From Apoda limacodes (lineage: Eukaryota; Arthropoda; Insecta; Lepidoptera; Limacodidae), in NCBI GenBank assembly GCA_946406115.1, contig OX291546.1, positions 16,733,019 through 16,797,018 of the forward strand: DNA of 64,000 bases. The letters run 5' to 3'. This document shows positions 1-24,258 of the stretch, piece by piece (within the stretch, counting starts at the first letter, position 1; each line of letters opens with the position of its first letter). The position numbers and the translations under genes were made by a program. Under the pieces are notes generated by a model. That model did not search any database. It worked only from the letters and a program-made list of their open reading frames with translations, and was not told where the DNA came from.

Positions 1-126
1 TTTCTGTTTTATGAATTTAAATAGACCTCTTGTGTAGCGACTGACTTAAAACCGACCGCTATTTTACGCTTTATTTAAAACATCTATTATCTACAATTCT
101 TAATTTTGCTTTTGAATTTCCAACAG

Positions 127-12257
<12,131 letters not shown>

Positions 12258-12530
12258 GATTTTCAGTTATCCCCGTCCTAAATCGAGGTAGTGTAATTTT
12301 TCGAATGATCCAAGTATTAGATACATACATGGAATGATTTTCAAACTTCGAAAACCCACTAGGACTAAATACGTCATAAGTACCTATTTTCAGATTATTT
12401 AATTTGCCCACTAGATTAGCTTAAGTAGTAAGAAGAAAATATCTAGGCTATTTTATTTATTATTACTATATGTATAGATAATTAACATTGTGATTTAAAA
12501 TTAGCTTTTATAGTTATGAAATAAGAAAAT

Positions 12531-12536
12531 AATAAA
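12531..12536 (+). terminator. Probable polyadenylation signal of gene A
   Basis: AATAAA about 275 bp after the stop codon, followed within 25-30 bp by a GT/T-rich run (gttttggttttttttc) of the kind found downstream of cleavage sites. Transcript ends would settle it. Confidence 0.5.
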
Positions 12537-13345
12537 AATGCAAAAATAACGTTGTAAATAGTTTTGGTTTTTTTTCTTTTGATGTACTAATCTATTAATT
12601 TCAAGACATTTTTGGTTCAAAATAAGGGTGGGTAAAAAAAAGGGTCGATTCTGTCCAAAACGTCGAGACATCAAATTGCTGAGACATATCCTTCAGCTGT
12701 TTTCTTATTCTCATAATTCTTATTTCCTTAATATTTTAATAAGAAATATATCAAATCTCATTAAAACATATACATCCTCTAACAAGCCTTAATTTTTTAT
12801 TCGCGAAATGTTATTTTTAAGTAAAATGTATGAAAACCTAATTTTTGAATTTAAATAGATATTTGTACAGATATGGTGTCAAAGTATAAAATGCTCGTGC
12901 TGATGTTCTTAGCAGTGGTTATTCAATTATATTTGTTGGCCGGCACTTTGAGGTTTGGGCCCAACTAGGTATGAAACGTTAATATTTTCCTTTTAATTTT
13001 TTTATAAAAAGTTTGGTGTTAAATTATAATTCACACTTAACCTTGGCAAATGTGTCTTACTTGCATCGTTTGAGAATCAGTGTGTTTTCAGAAATATTTG
13101 TATTTGATCACGCGTACGAACTGTCTTCACTTTAGAGGTGCGCGCTGCCGACTGATCAAAATTCGGCGCCGTGCGAGAGAAGCGATTTAAGAAAGAAATG
13201 AACGGCTGAGCGGAAACCGAGGGAAGCGCTCGCGCAGCTGCTAGTTTTTATTAATTGTTTAAATTTTCTTTTTTATTTATCTTCTTTTTATCATGTAAGT
13301 GATTAATTGTAAATGTCTTAATGAGAATAAATTCGTTTAACAATT
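12537..13345. other. Intergenic stretch downstream of gene A
   Basis: Mostly AT-rich and unremarkable. A 31-codon open frame at 12873-12968 starts with a hydrophobic, signal-like run (MLVLMFLAVVIQLYLLAG) and stops at TAG; with no continuation I do not call it a gene. A GC-richer patch lies at 13110-13250. Confidence 0.35.
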
Positions 13346-13349
13346 AAAC

Positions 13350-13435
13350 AATAGTTTCGGAGATATGACATCTCCCTGTCTCACACCACTCTGGATGGAT
13401 CGGCCTCGAGTTCTGATCCTGGAGACGGACTGACA
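13350..13435 (-). mobile_element. Small RTE-like reverse transcriptase remnant
   Basis: On the minus strand one frame reads RSIQSGVRQGDVISP, which matches the G-V-R-Q-G-D-x-I-S-P block of RTE-type reverse transcriptases. Only about 25 codons are recognisable. It abuts the end of a different, jockey-like element. Confidence 0.5.
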
Positions 13436-13689
13436 TGGTTGTGTTATCGTACAAGCACTTTAGCACCTCGCTATACCGATAGTCAATACGGCATATCTAA
13501 AGAGTGTGCAGCATGTGATTGGTCTGTAATTATTCAGACGCAGTTGGCACCTTTTTTGGAGAAGAGCACCACCGCCTATTGCGCCACCCGCCTTATCGTT
13601 TTTATGTTGTTTGAGGGCCATACTAATTTTGTACAAGCTGACGTCTGGGATGTCTTCCGTATATTGGCGGGTCAGTCTAGCTTTAAGGG

Positions 13690-15600
13690 TCTTTAGCTGG
13701 ACTGCTAACTGGTTTCAATGTCGACGTGTATAACTGTCCATAGAGACGACGCATAGAAGACACTAGCGTATGCTATTATGGGGCGGATGCCAGTGGTGAA
13801 AAGATACAGCTTATTTCTAAGGGACATCTACTTGCCTATCATGGGATATAGACGACCGAGGACAAAAGCGGCTCAGTCTCTAACTATTTTGGTGTGATCG
13901 TGGAAGTTCAGACGCCTATCCGGGGTCGCATCGAGATATTTGGCCTTTTTTTACCAAGGAATGGCACAGCCGAAGAGTCAGAGGGTAGATGGTCGCGGAG
14001 GGCGGCCAACGGTGAAGAGAATGGCAGAGCTTTTGTCGGGATTTACTTTGATTCTCTATTTCTAAAACCATTCGCCTAAGGCGGTGATTACGGATTGGAG
14101 TCTCTTAGTGATTCGACTCACTTTCCTGTCGGTGGTGTGAATAGCGGTATCGTCCGCGAAGAGGGCTAGTTGGGTACCTAACGTTTTAGGGATGTCGCTG
14201 CTGTACAGAAGGTACAAGATAGGGAAGAGCACGGACCCTTCCGGGTTTCCTGCTTGTATAGGACGAGGGGAAGACCTTGGACTCTATAGCGAAAGCTGCG
14301 ACTCGACAAATAGTCTCGTATGATGAGTACGAGGCGGTCTAGCAACTGATAGTTGTACAGTTTATGAATTAAACCGTTGCGCTAGACTTTGTCGAAGGCT
14401 TTCGCTACATCGAAAAAGCGAGCGCCCATGTGACGAGACTTATCTAATACTGGTTGGAAGCCAGTGAGAATGTGTTCCGTAATACGGAGGACTTGGTGGA
14501 TGCACGAGTGTTTGGCGCAAGCGCCGAACTGCTCGTCGATTAAGATACCTCTGAAGACTATAACGTTCCGAAGGCGAGCGAGGAGGAGGAGTTTGTAAAG
14601 TTTACCAAGGGACTTTAGTAAACTTATAGGTCGGTAGGAAGAAGGCTCGGTACGAGCTTTCCCTGGCTTGTGGATGCCTATAACAATTGCATCTTTCCAT
14701 TGAGAAGGACTTACACGGCGGTGTAAGTCGTTGAAGCGAGCTTTGTTTCGGTAGAGGAAGCGCGATCACGCCTTCGGCGGGCTGCGTTACGCTCAGTCAT
14801 TAGCGACCTGATGTGCTGAGGCAGGATTAAGTGGTGGTAGTCACCAACCGGTACTTGTCTTCAGCACTCACTAACGGTGGCGGTCAGGTGGCTAGTGAGT
14901 GAGTCGATAGCCACGTTTATATTGTTCGCGGACGAGTTATTGTCGGAAACGCGATCTAGATGTGTTGAGCTGGGATTTTTGAGTAATTGCTCATAAATTG
15001 GAGCACTTTCCCACTTTCAGTCCTAGTTCGTCACGGTTTTAGTGTCGGGATGAGTGTCAGATGGGGAACCTAATCAGAGGAGGACAGGGCGGTGGTCCGA
15101 GTCAAGTTCGTCAAGAACATGGAGCGAAGGCTTAGCCTTACACTCTTTAGAAGTGCTATGTCGAGCACGTCAGGGCTGCAGCAGGCGTCATGGGGAAAGT
15201 AGGTGGACGTCATGAGAGAGATGACGTCAAAGTTTAGTCTGTCAACGAGTTGGTCTAGAGACTGAAGAGTTCCATCGACGATGCTTGCAATTTAGGTCGC
15301 CGGCAAGGATGAGGGCATCGCTTAAGTTTAAGAGCGACTAAAGGTCGCTCTCGAGCAAGACTTTTGAGGGGGAGAGATAAACCGATGCAATGATGACCGG
15401 CTGATGCATCTAAATTCGTAGGGGGCGGAGGATCGATGGGTGAGGAATGCAGGGAGCGTCTGTAATAGATGAGAGTGCCTCCGAGACGAGAGGCAGTTCT
15501 ATCATAACGGACGGTGCGACAGTTCGCAATCGAAGGGGTGCTGATGGCGGGCTTGAGGAACGTTTCCTGGCTGAAAGCTGTATCTCATGAACCGTGATAG
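13690..15600 (-). mobile_element. Ruined jockey-clade LINE (endonuclease + reverse transcriptase)
   Basis: Minus-strand reading in several frames recovers the domain order of a jockey-type non-LTR retrotransposon. An endonuclease piece ILAGDLNCKHRRWN (about 15300) comes first, with LDSDHRPV (about 15100). Reverse transcriptase blocks FFDVAKAFDKV (about 14400) and LALFADDTAIHTTDR (about 14150) follow. The C-terminal part ASFVLGRLYPMI-like with IRPIIAYASVFYA ends the series (about 13750-13850). Many stops and frameshifts show it is long dead. Upstream and downstream ends are blurred. Confidence 0.7.
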
Positions 15601-15760
15601 TTGAAACCGTGTCACCGTTAAAATTTTCACAGAAGATTTATTTCTGTTGCCGCTATAACAACAAATACTAAAAAACAGAATACAATAAATTTTTTTATAA
15701 ATTATTTTACTCAATATTGATAACGGCAACAGGTAGACGCTTGAAATATTTGTTTTTTTT
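15572..15760 (+). repeat. Partial agggttccgtac-family element
   Basis: Contains the interior motif 'tatctcatgaaccgtgatag' and 'ttaaaattttcacagaagat' shared with the copy at 6848-7282, without either terminal repeat. Followed by a T-run near 15750. Confidence 0.5.
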
Positions 15761-15769
15761 TTTTTTGAT

Positions 15770-17320
15770 TTTTGTTATTACTTTATTTTATACTAATATT
15801 TTTAACGGGAACATTCCTGACTCTCATGAGCTGCTAGTTTAGTCATTTAAAGATTATTATATAAAATATATATCGTAATATATGTTGATATTATTTATAG
15901 TTATATACACTCACACTCCGCTTCTTCCCCACTGCTCAACTAGATTGCTCAACTTGTTGAACAGTTGAGCATTAGGACATAGTTTCTATTACCGAACATA
16001 GTGTTCTCTTTAGCTCAACTATCTTTTGCTAAACTTAATTAATGAGTAGGTCATGTTTATTATAAAATCGATCATATAATCTACTGCTCAACTTCTCTTG
16101 AGGCACTGGCCACTTATAATCTTTTGATAAGACCTCTTTTATACACTCCCGGAATGCGGACACATCTATCGGCCCACTTTGTGTTTTAAATTTTGGTCGC
16201 CCATAGCTTTAAATAAATGTTAGGATAAGCCAAAAGTTTTTATGTAGAAGCTTAGTTAGGTATATTTTGACATCGTTTTCGTATGCTATTGCTTAAAAAT
16301 AGAATTAAGAATACTGGAAAAAAAGAGTTGCAGCAATAAAGTCGAGTATCCGCCTTGATAAAGGTAAATACTAGTGATGGATTTTAAAATATATTTTTTT
16401 TTTAATTTTTATTTAGTTACTTGTGTTACCTCCAAAGGCATCTGCGACGGTTTTCATGCGATTAGGCATAGAATGAATCAGCTTCACTGTAAAATTCTGT
16501 GGAATCATCTTATTCCTCTTCTGTGGCTGATTTTAGTTGCTACATTGTCTTTGGAGACAATGTAACTAAACTTTTGGTCAATAAAAAAAAAATATTAATA
16601 AATATATAGCTCTGTGTGTAATAGGCTTTATGTTATCATTTACGAGGAACATTGTAACTTTAGGCAAAATAAGCAACTTGATCATTAGCTAATATTAAGC
16701 GAGTTACAAATGAGAAGATATCTTTTCCTGCATTGCACGTAATTTGCTTGACACTGTTATCTCAGTGGATTAATATAATACTACGATCATATAGAGAAAT
16801 TAAAATTATATAGCATAAGATTGGGAACTAAGGTTGAAATGGCGTCAACGTTACTTGGGCTCTTAAAAGGACATGTTTGTTAAGATCTAGAGATCTAGAC
16901 TTAAAAAAATATACTGTTTTTCTTAATTGACGCACATTACTAAAAAAACACGAAACTGTTATTCAAGGCATAGTAAATATATACATTTTTAAACACTTGT
17001 ACACACATAACACAAGTAAACAATATTTTACTAAAACGTTCATAACATGTAAATAAGTCTGTATGCTGTGCAGAGGGCGTAGGATTGATTTGTGTTTGTC
17101 ATGAGTCTATGTGTTTTCTATCTACACTAAACTACAATTTCTGTTTTGTGTATTTCAATGGTTTAATTTAAGACTATTATAATTGATTTTATTGAACTAG
17201 GTGTAGGTTTTTCATTTCAACAGAAGTGGTCTGCATTGCAATAGTACAGGTGTTGAAGTACTTGTATAAAAATGGCACCATGTCAGCTCGAAACCAAAGT
17301 ACAGACGGACGTGAGACGGG
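15770..17320. other. Intergenic stretch, no gene seen
   Basis: AT-rich. Bases 15925-16110 repeat the word 'ctcaac' / 'gttgagca' several times, some as short inverted pairs; related words occur near 19120 and 28240. The open frame at 16374 is low complexity at its start and unrecognised. Confidence 0.35.
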
Positions 17321-17623
17321 GAGATGGCAATCGGCAGCGTGAACTTGAATGCAGACCAAGTTGTTCACAACTATGCTGCAGCAACAATGCAGTAAAAAAT
17401 CTACTTAGCAACATGCTGGTAGAGTTCGTGGCACAATTGACAAGCGTCGAGTGTGTGTTATGGAAAACACTAAAATTGAGACTGAGGCTAACCTATTTGA
17501 AGGACGTGACGATTCCAAATCTACCCAAAAATAATGAGATATTTATAAAAGGAGTTTTATGAACTTTTTATTTAACTGTACAGAAAATCACTGCTACCTA
17601 TTTGGCAGAAACTAGGAACAACA

Positions 17624-17786
17624 AGGGCTAACATTTACTGGAGGTCAGCACTGTAGCGTGAGCTAGATTTAAACCAATCACAGGCTGACGATTTCAACAG
17701 TTAGCGTACATACTGGCCAGTGATTAGTTCAAATCTTCATATAAACCATGTCTTGGTGCTGACCTCTTTTTTGATGTTATAGCCCT
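17624..17786. mobile_element. MITE inserted in the pseudogene
   Basis: Ends are inverted: 'agggctaacat' with 'atgttatagccct', and inside these 'gaggtcagcac' with 'gtgctgacctc'. About 163 bp, non-coding. It interrupts the copy of exon 6, so it arrived after, or helped cause, loss of the gene. Confidence 0.7.
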
Positions 17787-17980
17787 CATTCCATTGAATT
17801 TCAATTTAAGATAAGCTCCTGAAAAAGCTTCTGCTTTAAAAAAAATATCATAGTCATAGAAGATTGCTAAAGGGTTTTTAGTCTATCAATCAAATGGGAT
17901 TTTAGAAATATTTTCCAAATATACAATTATGATTTATTTACAGGTACTGAATCATTGGTAATGGAAAACCTTTACTTATC

Positions 17981-18280
17981 GGCCATGTTTAGATTTGCTT
18001 TCAATTATGGATTTAGAATAATCGACAGGTAAAAAAAAAACAATATTGTCACGACTGGTATCAATTTAATAATTTCTAACGGCCATGTTTAGATTTGCTT
18101 TCAATTATGGATTTAGAATAATCGACAGGTAAAAAAAAACAATATTGTCACGACTGGTATCAATTTAATAATTTCTAACGGCCATGTTTAGATTTGCTTT
18201 CAATTATGGATTTAGAATAATCGACAGGTAAAAAAAAAACAATATTGTCAAGACTGGTATCAATTTAATAATTTCTAACT
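17981..18280 (+). repeat. Three tandem copies of about 100 bp (half exon plus intron)
   Basis: Units start 'ggccatgtttagatttgctt' at 17981, 18081 and 18180 and are almost identical, differing by one A in a homopolymer and a single c/a change. Each holds the second half of the exon 7 copy, the former donor region 'gacaggtaaaa' and some intron. Confidence 0.9.
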
Positions 18281-19550
18281 CTTGACCTTTAAATCGATAA
18301 GCAACGACAACGACGATAAGGCGGGAAGGTGCGAGGGTTCAAAAAATAATATTTTATAACTTTGACGATTCAAAAGTGATTGTAAAATCCTTATTTGAAT
18401 AAACCATTTTGACTTTGACTTTGACTTTGATATCATTTTTCCAAATTTGTTATGCACTTTATTATTTATTTGTTCATACTGCCCCTCCGAAACCATTCAG
18501 CAATATGAAAATAGGCAACTGATGGTATTTTAATCCAAGGAGGTCTTAGCAACTGATCATCGTCATCAGAATAAACTGCTCTGACCAAGTAAGTTGCCAG
18601 CACAAGTTGATCCAACGCCAACAGACTTGTGCTCTTGTTCTTTAATGCATTTATTTTCAAATATCAAAAAGTAAATACACCCATTTTCAGGGTTCCGTAC
18701 CTCAACAGGAAAAAACGGAAGCCAAATAGGATCATTTTGTTGTCCGTCTGTCAAGACCCTTTTTTTAGGAACGCAAGGAAGGGGGAAAAGGAAGGGAATC
18801 AAAACCTACAGGGTACTTTCCGTGAACTCAGAATCTTGAAATTTGGTACGAAGCAAGCAAGCACAGATAAAGGAAAAATTGCGAAAACCGTAAAAGTTTA
18901 GTTACATCATATTATACAAATATTTTTAATAATTTTACAGTTACTTCCCTTAAATATATTTTTTTATTAATTGCATGCATTAAAAAGTATGTGCATATGA
19001 ATAAGTCAATGTTTTATATGCAAAAGAAAAAAAATCTAGATGTATATTGAAATAAAATTTGGTAAGATTTCTAAGATGAAGGTTAGTGGCTTTTACCTTT
19101 TTTTACATCGTTTGTTCCCCACCGGCCAACCGAACGGCTCAGCTAGTTGAGTAGTGAGAAACTTCAAGCGTTTTTTTCCACGTCTCAATATGGTGGTTTC
19201 GGTGTCTGCCTCAAGGAGCGTAGTTCGCGAACACGGCGTATATTTGTTATAGTTTCTCAAAAACTCTGCCACTGGCTTTTCGGTAAAGGAAAAAAAATCA
19301 TCAGGAAACCTACATTTGTCAAAAATACACGTGTGAAGTCTATAATCTTAAAAGTAAAATTATCTTTTGAAAATGTACAATTTTCGAGCGCAATTACAGA
19401 CAGACAGACTAGACAGCAATATCTGGTCAATAGATTTAACTAATCAACGCAAACGAAGTGTCATGCAAGTAAGCTGGTAATTAATAAAACATTCATTACT
19501 GCAGATAGATATAAAATCTTTTATTTACAATTTTATTTTTATATTTTTAA
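18281..19550. other. Pseudogene interval with element fragments
   Basis: Occupies the place of gene A exon 8 and its introns, but no exon 8 copy is visible. Bases 18689-18955 are a partial agggttccgtac-family element. The overlapping open frames on both strands (18275-18901) are chance. Confidence 0.5.
18689..18955 (+). mobile_element. Partial agggttccgtac-family element, copy 2
   Basis: Begins 'agggttccgtacctcaacag' and shares 'cagaatcttgaaatttggta' and 'taataattttacagttact' with the copy at 20332-20932. Lacks the closing inverted repeat. Confidence 0.6.
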
Positions 19551-20331
19551 ACTTGACTTGGAAACTGCTATTCCATCCTCAGAATTCAAAGTCACTGAAG
19601 GTGGTGCAATTTTATCTGTAGGTTAGAAACATCTTGTGTGTTTAGCAAAAGCCATTTTTAATGATCCAATAAAATGTTGATTAAGGATGAAGCAACTTAT
19701 CGCAAATGTGGATCCACAGTTAGTATTTTTTATTTATATTATGTAACTTGACATGAGCATGTTTTTTACTTGTTTTCTTTTAACAAGAAGGACATTTTCA
19801 TTCAACGAACTGTACGTTGTCAATTTGCGTCTCGTATTGTCCTGAAGATCGATGGACTCCGACCGGGTGCTGGTGAAGTACAGTGGACTGGTCGCAGGGT
19901 TTGATTATCCTTACATACTGCTTTTCAACCCTGACAGTCATTTCTCCTCCATGGTCCGTGAAACTGATGATAATAATAGTGCGCAGTTATTTGAAGTAGC
20001 TTAAGATCCTCACTTTCGCAGCAACCTGAAAGAAAATGCGATATGAGATAATTCTCAATTCTTTTTAACCCGGAAAATTTAAGTTTCCACGGGAATAACT
20101 TTAATCAAATTCCGCTTGAACAAACTAAAGCTATAGCAAAGTTCTTAAGTATCTATGTGTGTATAAGTAAGAGTAAAAAAGTTCACGGCAGTAGTATATA
20201 TGAAAAAGTTATAAGAAAAACTATCACAGCGAAGTAGGCTTAACATGTTTAACGAGTAATATTCGACCAACTTATAATATGTACTTGTGAAGGGCAACTA
20301 CGGCACCCTACCCGAGATGTTTGCCGTTTTT

Positions 20332-20932
20332 AGGGTTCCGTACCTCGAAAGGAAAAAACGAAACCTTTAAAGGATCATCAATCTGTCACATCACTTTGTT
20401 TTCAGTCCGTCCGTCTGCCAAGACTCTTTTTCTCAGGAACGCGTGGAAGTATCAAGCTAAAATTTATATCAAATACTCAGGTCTACTGTCCCTTGGAGCT
20501 GTGTAAAAATCAAACTTCTAAGCCAACGCAATCAAAAGATACAGCTGTTTATGCCGCAAATTTCCACAAATTTTCGAAACTCGCAAGGGAATCAATACCC
20601 ACAGGGAACTTCCCGTGAACTCAGAATCTTGAAATTTGGTACGAAGCAACGTCTTATAGCAAAGAGAAAGGAAAAATTGCGAAAACTTTTAGTTACATCA
20701 TAATTATAATAAAAATATTTTTAATAATTTTACAGTTACTACCCCTTTTCTCATGAACGATGATGAAGAGGTATTAAATTGAAATTCATATCAAATACAG
20801 GTCTATATGTCAACGCAATCAAAAGAAACAGCAATTTAAGCCACATATTTTCAAACTCGCAACTACCCCCTTATATACCTACAGGTTTGTACGGAACCCT
20901 CGGTACGCGAGTCCGACTTGCACTTGGCCCTT
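20332..20932 (+). mobile_element. Full-length agggttccgtac-family element, copy 3
   Basis: Starts 'agggttccgtacctcgaaag' and ends 'gtacggaaccct' followed by 'gcgagtccgacttgcacttg'. About 600 bp, non-coding, longest copy in the window. Ends are short inverted repeats, which favours a non-autonomous DNA element over a SINE. Confidence 0.65.
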
Positions 20933-22076
20933 TTTCCCTTTTCTTCACCAATATGCACGCAAAAAATATTAAGAACAAATGGGTTAAATCGTAGGTGCGT
21001 TTTATAGTTATTCAAGTATTCAGCATAAGCACCTTAAACAAATTTAACAAAGTAAACATTGAAGACAAGATAAATTTGTAAATTCTTGTTACTTTCATTT
21101 GTAGGTAGCTTTCAATGAAATTTTCTTACCAGTATCATTGCATTTTAAATTTAAAATCCCCAAATTCTAACACCTGGATTTTTACATTTGAGTACACGAT
21201 ATCCCAAAAATATTATAATTACTATCATTCCAAAAATTAAGCCTTGACTTTTATGAGCATCAAAAAATGCTTCCCATGTGGCATCGGTGCATCCGTTGCA
21301 GCAATTCATTTTGGATAATTTTTATTTCGGCTTGTTATGTCTTGCTGTTTGATGCTATTTTTAGACGTAAAAGGATTTTTTTATTTCTATATTTCACATT
21401 ATTACTGTTCTATTGTGGTATTGTTTGATGATTGACAAATTTTGTAGCCATTCTTAAATGACTTTTTCTATTGTTCTGAATTGACTGACTGCTCAATTTT
21501 CTTTATTCTATCAATGCTGAAACCATAGATGCAATTTCTTATATTATCCGCCCCGCGCTCTAACTAACTACAAATACTACTAAAAGTATGTCATATCAAG
21601 TCAGAGCATTTGAGCCAACAATTTATAATTTAAAAACTACAAACTACAAATTTTCATCACCAAATTTTTTAATCGAGACAGTAAAATTACCCAAACAGGG
21701 TAATTAATGATAGCAAGTGATGTTTAATGGATAATGGGATAGTAATACAACTTTAAACGGTTCAAAATTAAATAGAGTAAATTTATGTCCCTATACCTTA
21801 TTTTTAAGCTAAAGCGCGGCCAGTGTGAAACTTTAAGAAAGCTAATGTGGGAACATTAGCTGATTTCTTAAAGTTTCACACTGGCCGCGCTTTTTAGTTA
21901 ATAAGGCACTTATACTGACTCATAGATTATCTAAAATCTGAGACACTTCCAATTAAGCTAGAGCTTCCAGTTCGGCACGTAAATGATTTTTATGGTGACA
22001 ATAACAATAAAAATTAAAAAAGGCCAAGACCTAAACCAATTACGTTTTCAAGTACCAGGGTACCTACTTGTGCGAG
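20933..22076. other. Intergenic stretch with one strong palindrome
   Basis: No gene. Holds the hairpin element at 21796-21908 and otherwise AT-rich unplaced sequence. Confidence 0.45.
21796..21908. repeat. Hairpin / palindromic miniature element
   Basis: Left arm 'aaagcgcggccagtgtgaaa' (from 21811) continues to 21847 and is mirrored almost perfectly by 21853-21893, with one 3-base bulge and a 5-base loop. Flanks 'ccttattttt' and 'aataagg' extend the symmetry. DNA or RNA from here would fold into a stem of about 37 pairs. Confidence 0.85.
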
Positions 22077-24258
22077 TTTTTTTTTTTTTAATACCACTAA
22101 GGTGGCAAACAAGCGCACGGCCCGTCTGATGGAAAGCGGTCACCGTAGCCTATGGACGCTTGCAACACCAGAAGTATCACTCGCGCGTTGCTGACCCTTC
22201 AAAAATCCAATAACTTCTTTCTTTAAGAACCCCATGCTGTAGTCCTTAGAGAAAACCTTGGCAGAGAGCTCATTCCCCAGCCCAAGCGTTCGCGGGAGCA
22301 AGTTTCTTTAAAACCGCACTGTACGCGACCATTTCGGTTTTAAAGTGTGAGAATGAATTCCCTGCCGATGGCGAGCGGTGCGATGGTAGAAAGTAGCCGT
22401 CGGCATCATTTGGAACAATTCCTCAGAACATTCCATTAAGGGTTCGATACAGCAAGTAAGTTTGGGATTGTCGACAATTCTCACAGCCCGTCGTTGAACC
22501 GAGTCAAAAGGTTCAAGCTGGTATCCGGGTGCACCTGCTCAGAGATGGCAGCAGTACTCCATATGGGGCCGAACTTGCGACTTGTAGAGCAGCAACCGCT
22601 GACCCGACGTGAAGTACTGCCTCGCTCTGTTGAGTACACCTAGTTTTATGGACGCCAGCTTCACCTTACCTTGTAAATGATCTCGGAACTGAACATCGCT
22701 GGAGATATCAACACCAAGCATCCCACTGCTCTTGGAGATGGAGAGGGGAGTATTCTGGAATTGTGGGACTACAGTTTATGGGGTTTTAATACCGGTGGAC
22801 GCGATCACTTGTGTCTTTGTAGGGTTGAATCGGACCAAGTTTACCCGTCCCGAGTCAGAGACCTTAGAAAGTGTGGTCTCGATTTGAGACAAGTTCTCCG
22901 CGGTTTTCCTCGACAACGGAACGAGGGATGTTTGCACGATCCGTCTAATAAGCGTCTCCAGTACTGTCATCTGCATAGCAATGTATGTTCTTGATGTCCA
23001 ACATGCCATTGATATGCAGTAGAAACAGCCTTGCGAGACACCAGCATTAATGTCCATGCTATCAGAGCAACTATCGTCAATTACGGTTCGTATGCGTCTG
23101 CCGCACAAAAAGCTAACCACCCAATTGTACAATCCCTCGGGCACTCCGTAAGATGGCAACTTCGATAGAAGACCCCGGTGCCAGACCCGATCGAACGCCT
23201 TCGCTATGTCCAGGCTACCTGCACATGCCTTCCCTTGACTCTCAATGGTTAGTGCCCATCGGTGTGTGAGATACACTAGAAGGTCACCTGTCGAGCGACC
23301 GTGGCGAAAGCCATATTGACGGTCACTGATCAGGTCGTGTTCTTCTAGGTATCTTAGAAGCTGTGTGTTGATCATACGCTCCATCACCTTGGAGAGGAGA
23401 GAGGTAATAGCGATAGGCCTGTAATTCGATGGATCTGATCTATCACTCTTTTTGGGCACTGGGTACACATTCACAGTCTTCCATGAAGACGGAAATTGCC
23501 TAGTATGGTAGGAAAGCGCGAAGTACAGGACATAACTCAGGAGCACACTGCTTAAGCACCACTGGTGGTATACCGTCTGGCCCACTCGACTTATGAACGT
23601 CTAGAGAAAGCAACGCCCGCCGGACCTCCCGCTGTGTTATGGAGATTTCCGGCATGGTCTTTCCGCACCACGGTATGGTAGGTGGTACAGCGCCTTCATC
23701 GTTCATATTCGAGTTTGAGGCAAAGAGACTGCCCAGTAGATCGGCTTTCTCTTTAGCACTATGGGCCAAGACACCATCGGTTTTTCGCAGTGGTGGTAAC
23801 GACGACTGGCAAAAGTTCCCTTCGGCAGCTTTGGCAAGCGACCAAAAAGCACGACTCCCAGAGGGATAGCTCGCAAGTCGCCTACCTATTTTGCTGATGA
23901 ATTAAAATTTAGCTCTGGCAGTTGCTTTCTTACTGAACCTCGAGGCAGCATTTAATTTGCGTTTTACCTCAGAAATATTCGGATCCTTATTATTACGAGC
24001 CGTGGTCCAAGCTTCATATGCAGTTTGCTTAAGAATTTTAGCTTCTCTTCAAGACCTAATAAGCCACGGTCGTTTTTTGACGCCAGCAGATTCTTGCGGG
24101 TTAGGAATATAACATTCCATACCAGCGAGGATTGTTTCAGTGACTGCGGCTGCGAAGACTTCAGGATCTTCTGAGCTATAGCAGATCTGCCTCCACGGGT
24201 ACGATGCATAAAATTCTCGCAATGTATCCCAGTCTGCCGACTTATAATGCCACACACG
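22077..24258 (-). mobile_element. 5'-truncated LINE copy (same family as 54-57.7 kb)
   Basis: Minus-strand copy closely matching the element at 54048-57691 from its 3' T-tract (22077-22090) to 24258, where similarity stops inside the endonuclease domain. Reverse transcriptase blocks are readable (SLDIAKAFDRVWH; NAGVSQGC where the family has GVPQGS), but small deletions (near 22431, 23030, 23515) and stops break the frame. Starting mid-gene with a poly(A) end is the signature of incomplete reverse transcription at insertion. Confidence 0.9.

Larger units (their letters stand above)
17330..20046 (+). pseudogene. Decayed third copy of the ABCC gene 3' end
   Basis: Aligns to gene A with exon and intron sequence retained. 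17330-17520 matches exon 5 (MLVEFVAQLTSVE survives). 17585-17860 matches exon 6, split by a miniature element. 17942-18050 matches exon 7, with its second half repeated three times. 19550-19720 matches exon 9 (signature region, with an in-frame stop replacing Gln after SVG). 19790-20046 matches exon 10, lacking the H-loop coding segment. Exon 8 is missing. Multiple stops and indels rule out function. Retention of the short intron between exons 5 and 6 shows duplication at DNA level, not via mRNA. Confidence 0.88.

Noticed and set aside
18275..18901. Several overlapping open frames on both strands
   Set aside because: They overlap a dispersed element and pseudogene sequence with no consistent protein similarity.
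22776..23585. 269-codon frame as a host gene
   Set aside because: It is reverse transcriptase of a truncated LINE copy, homologous to the element at 54-57.7 kb.
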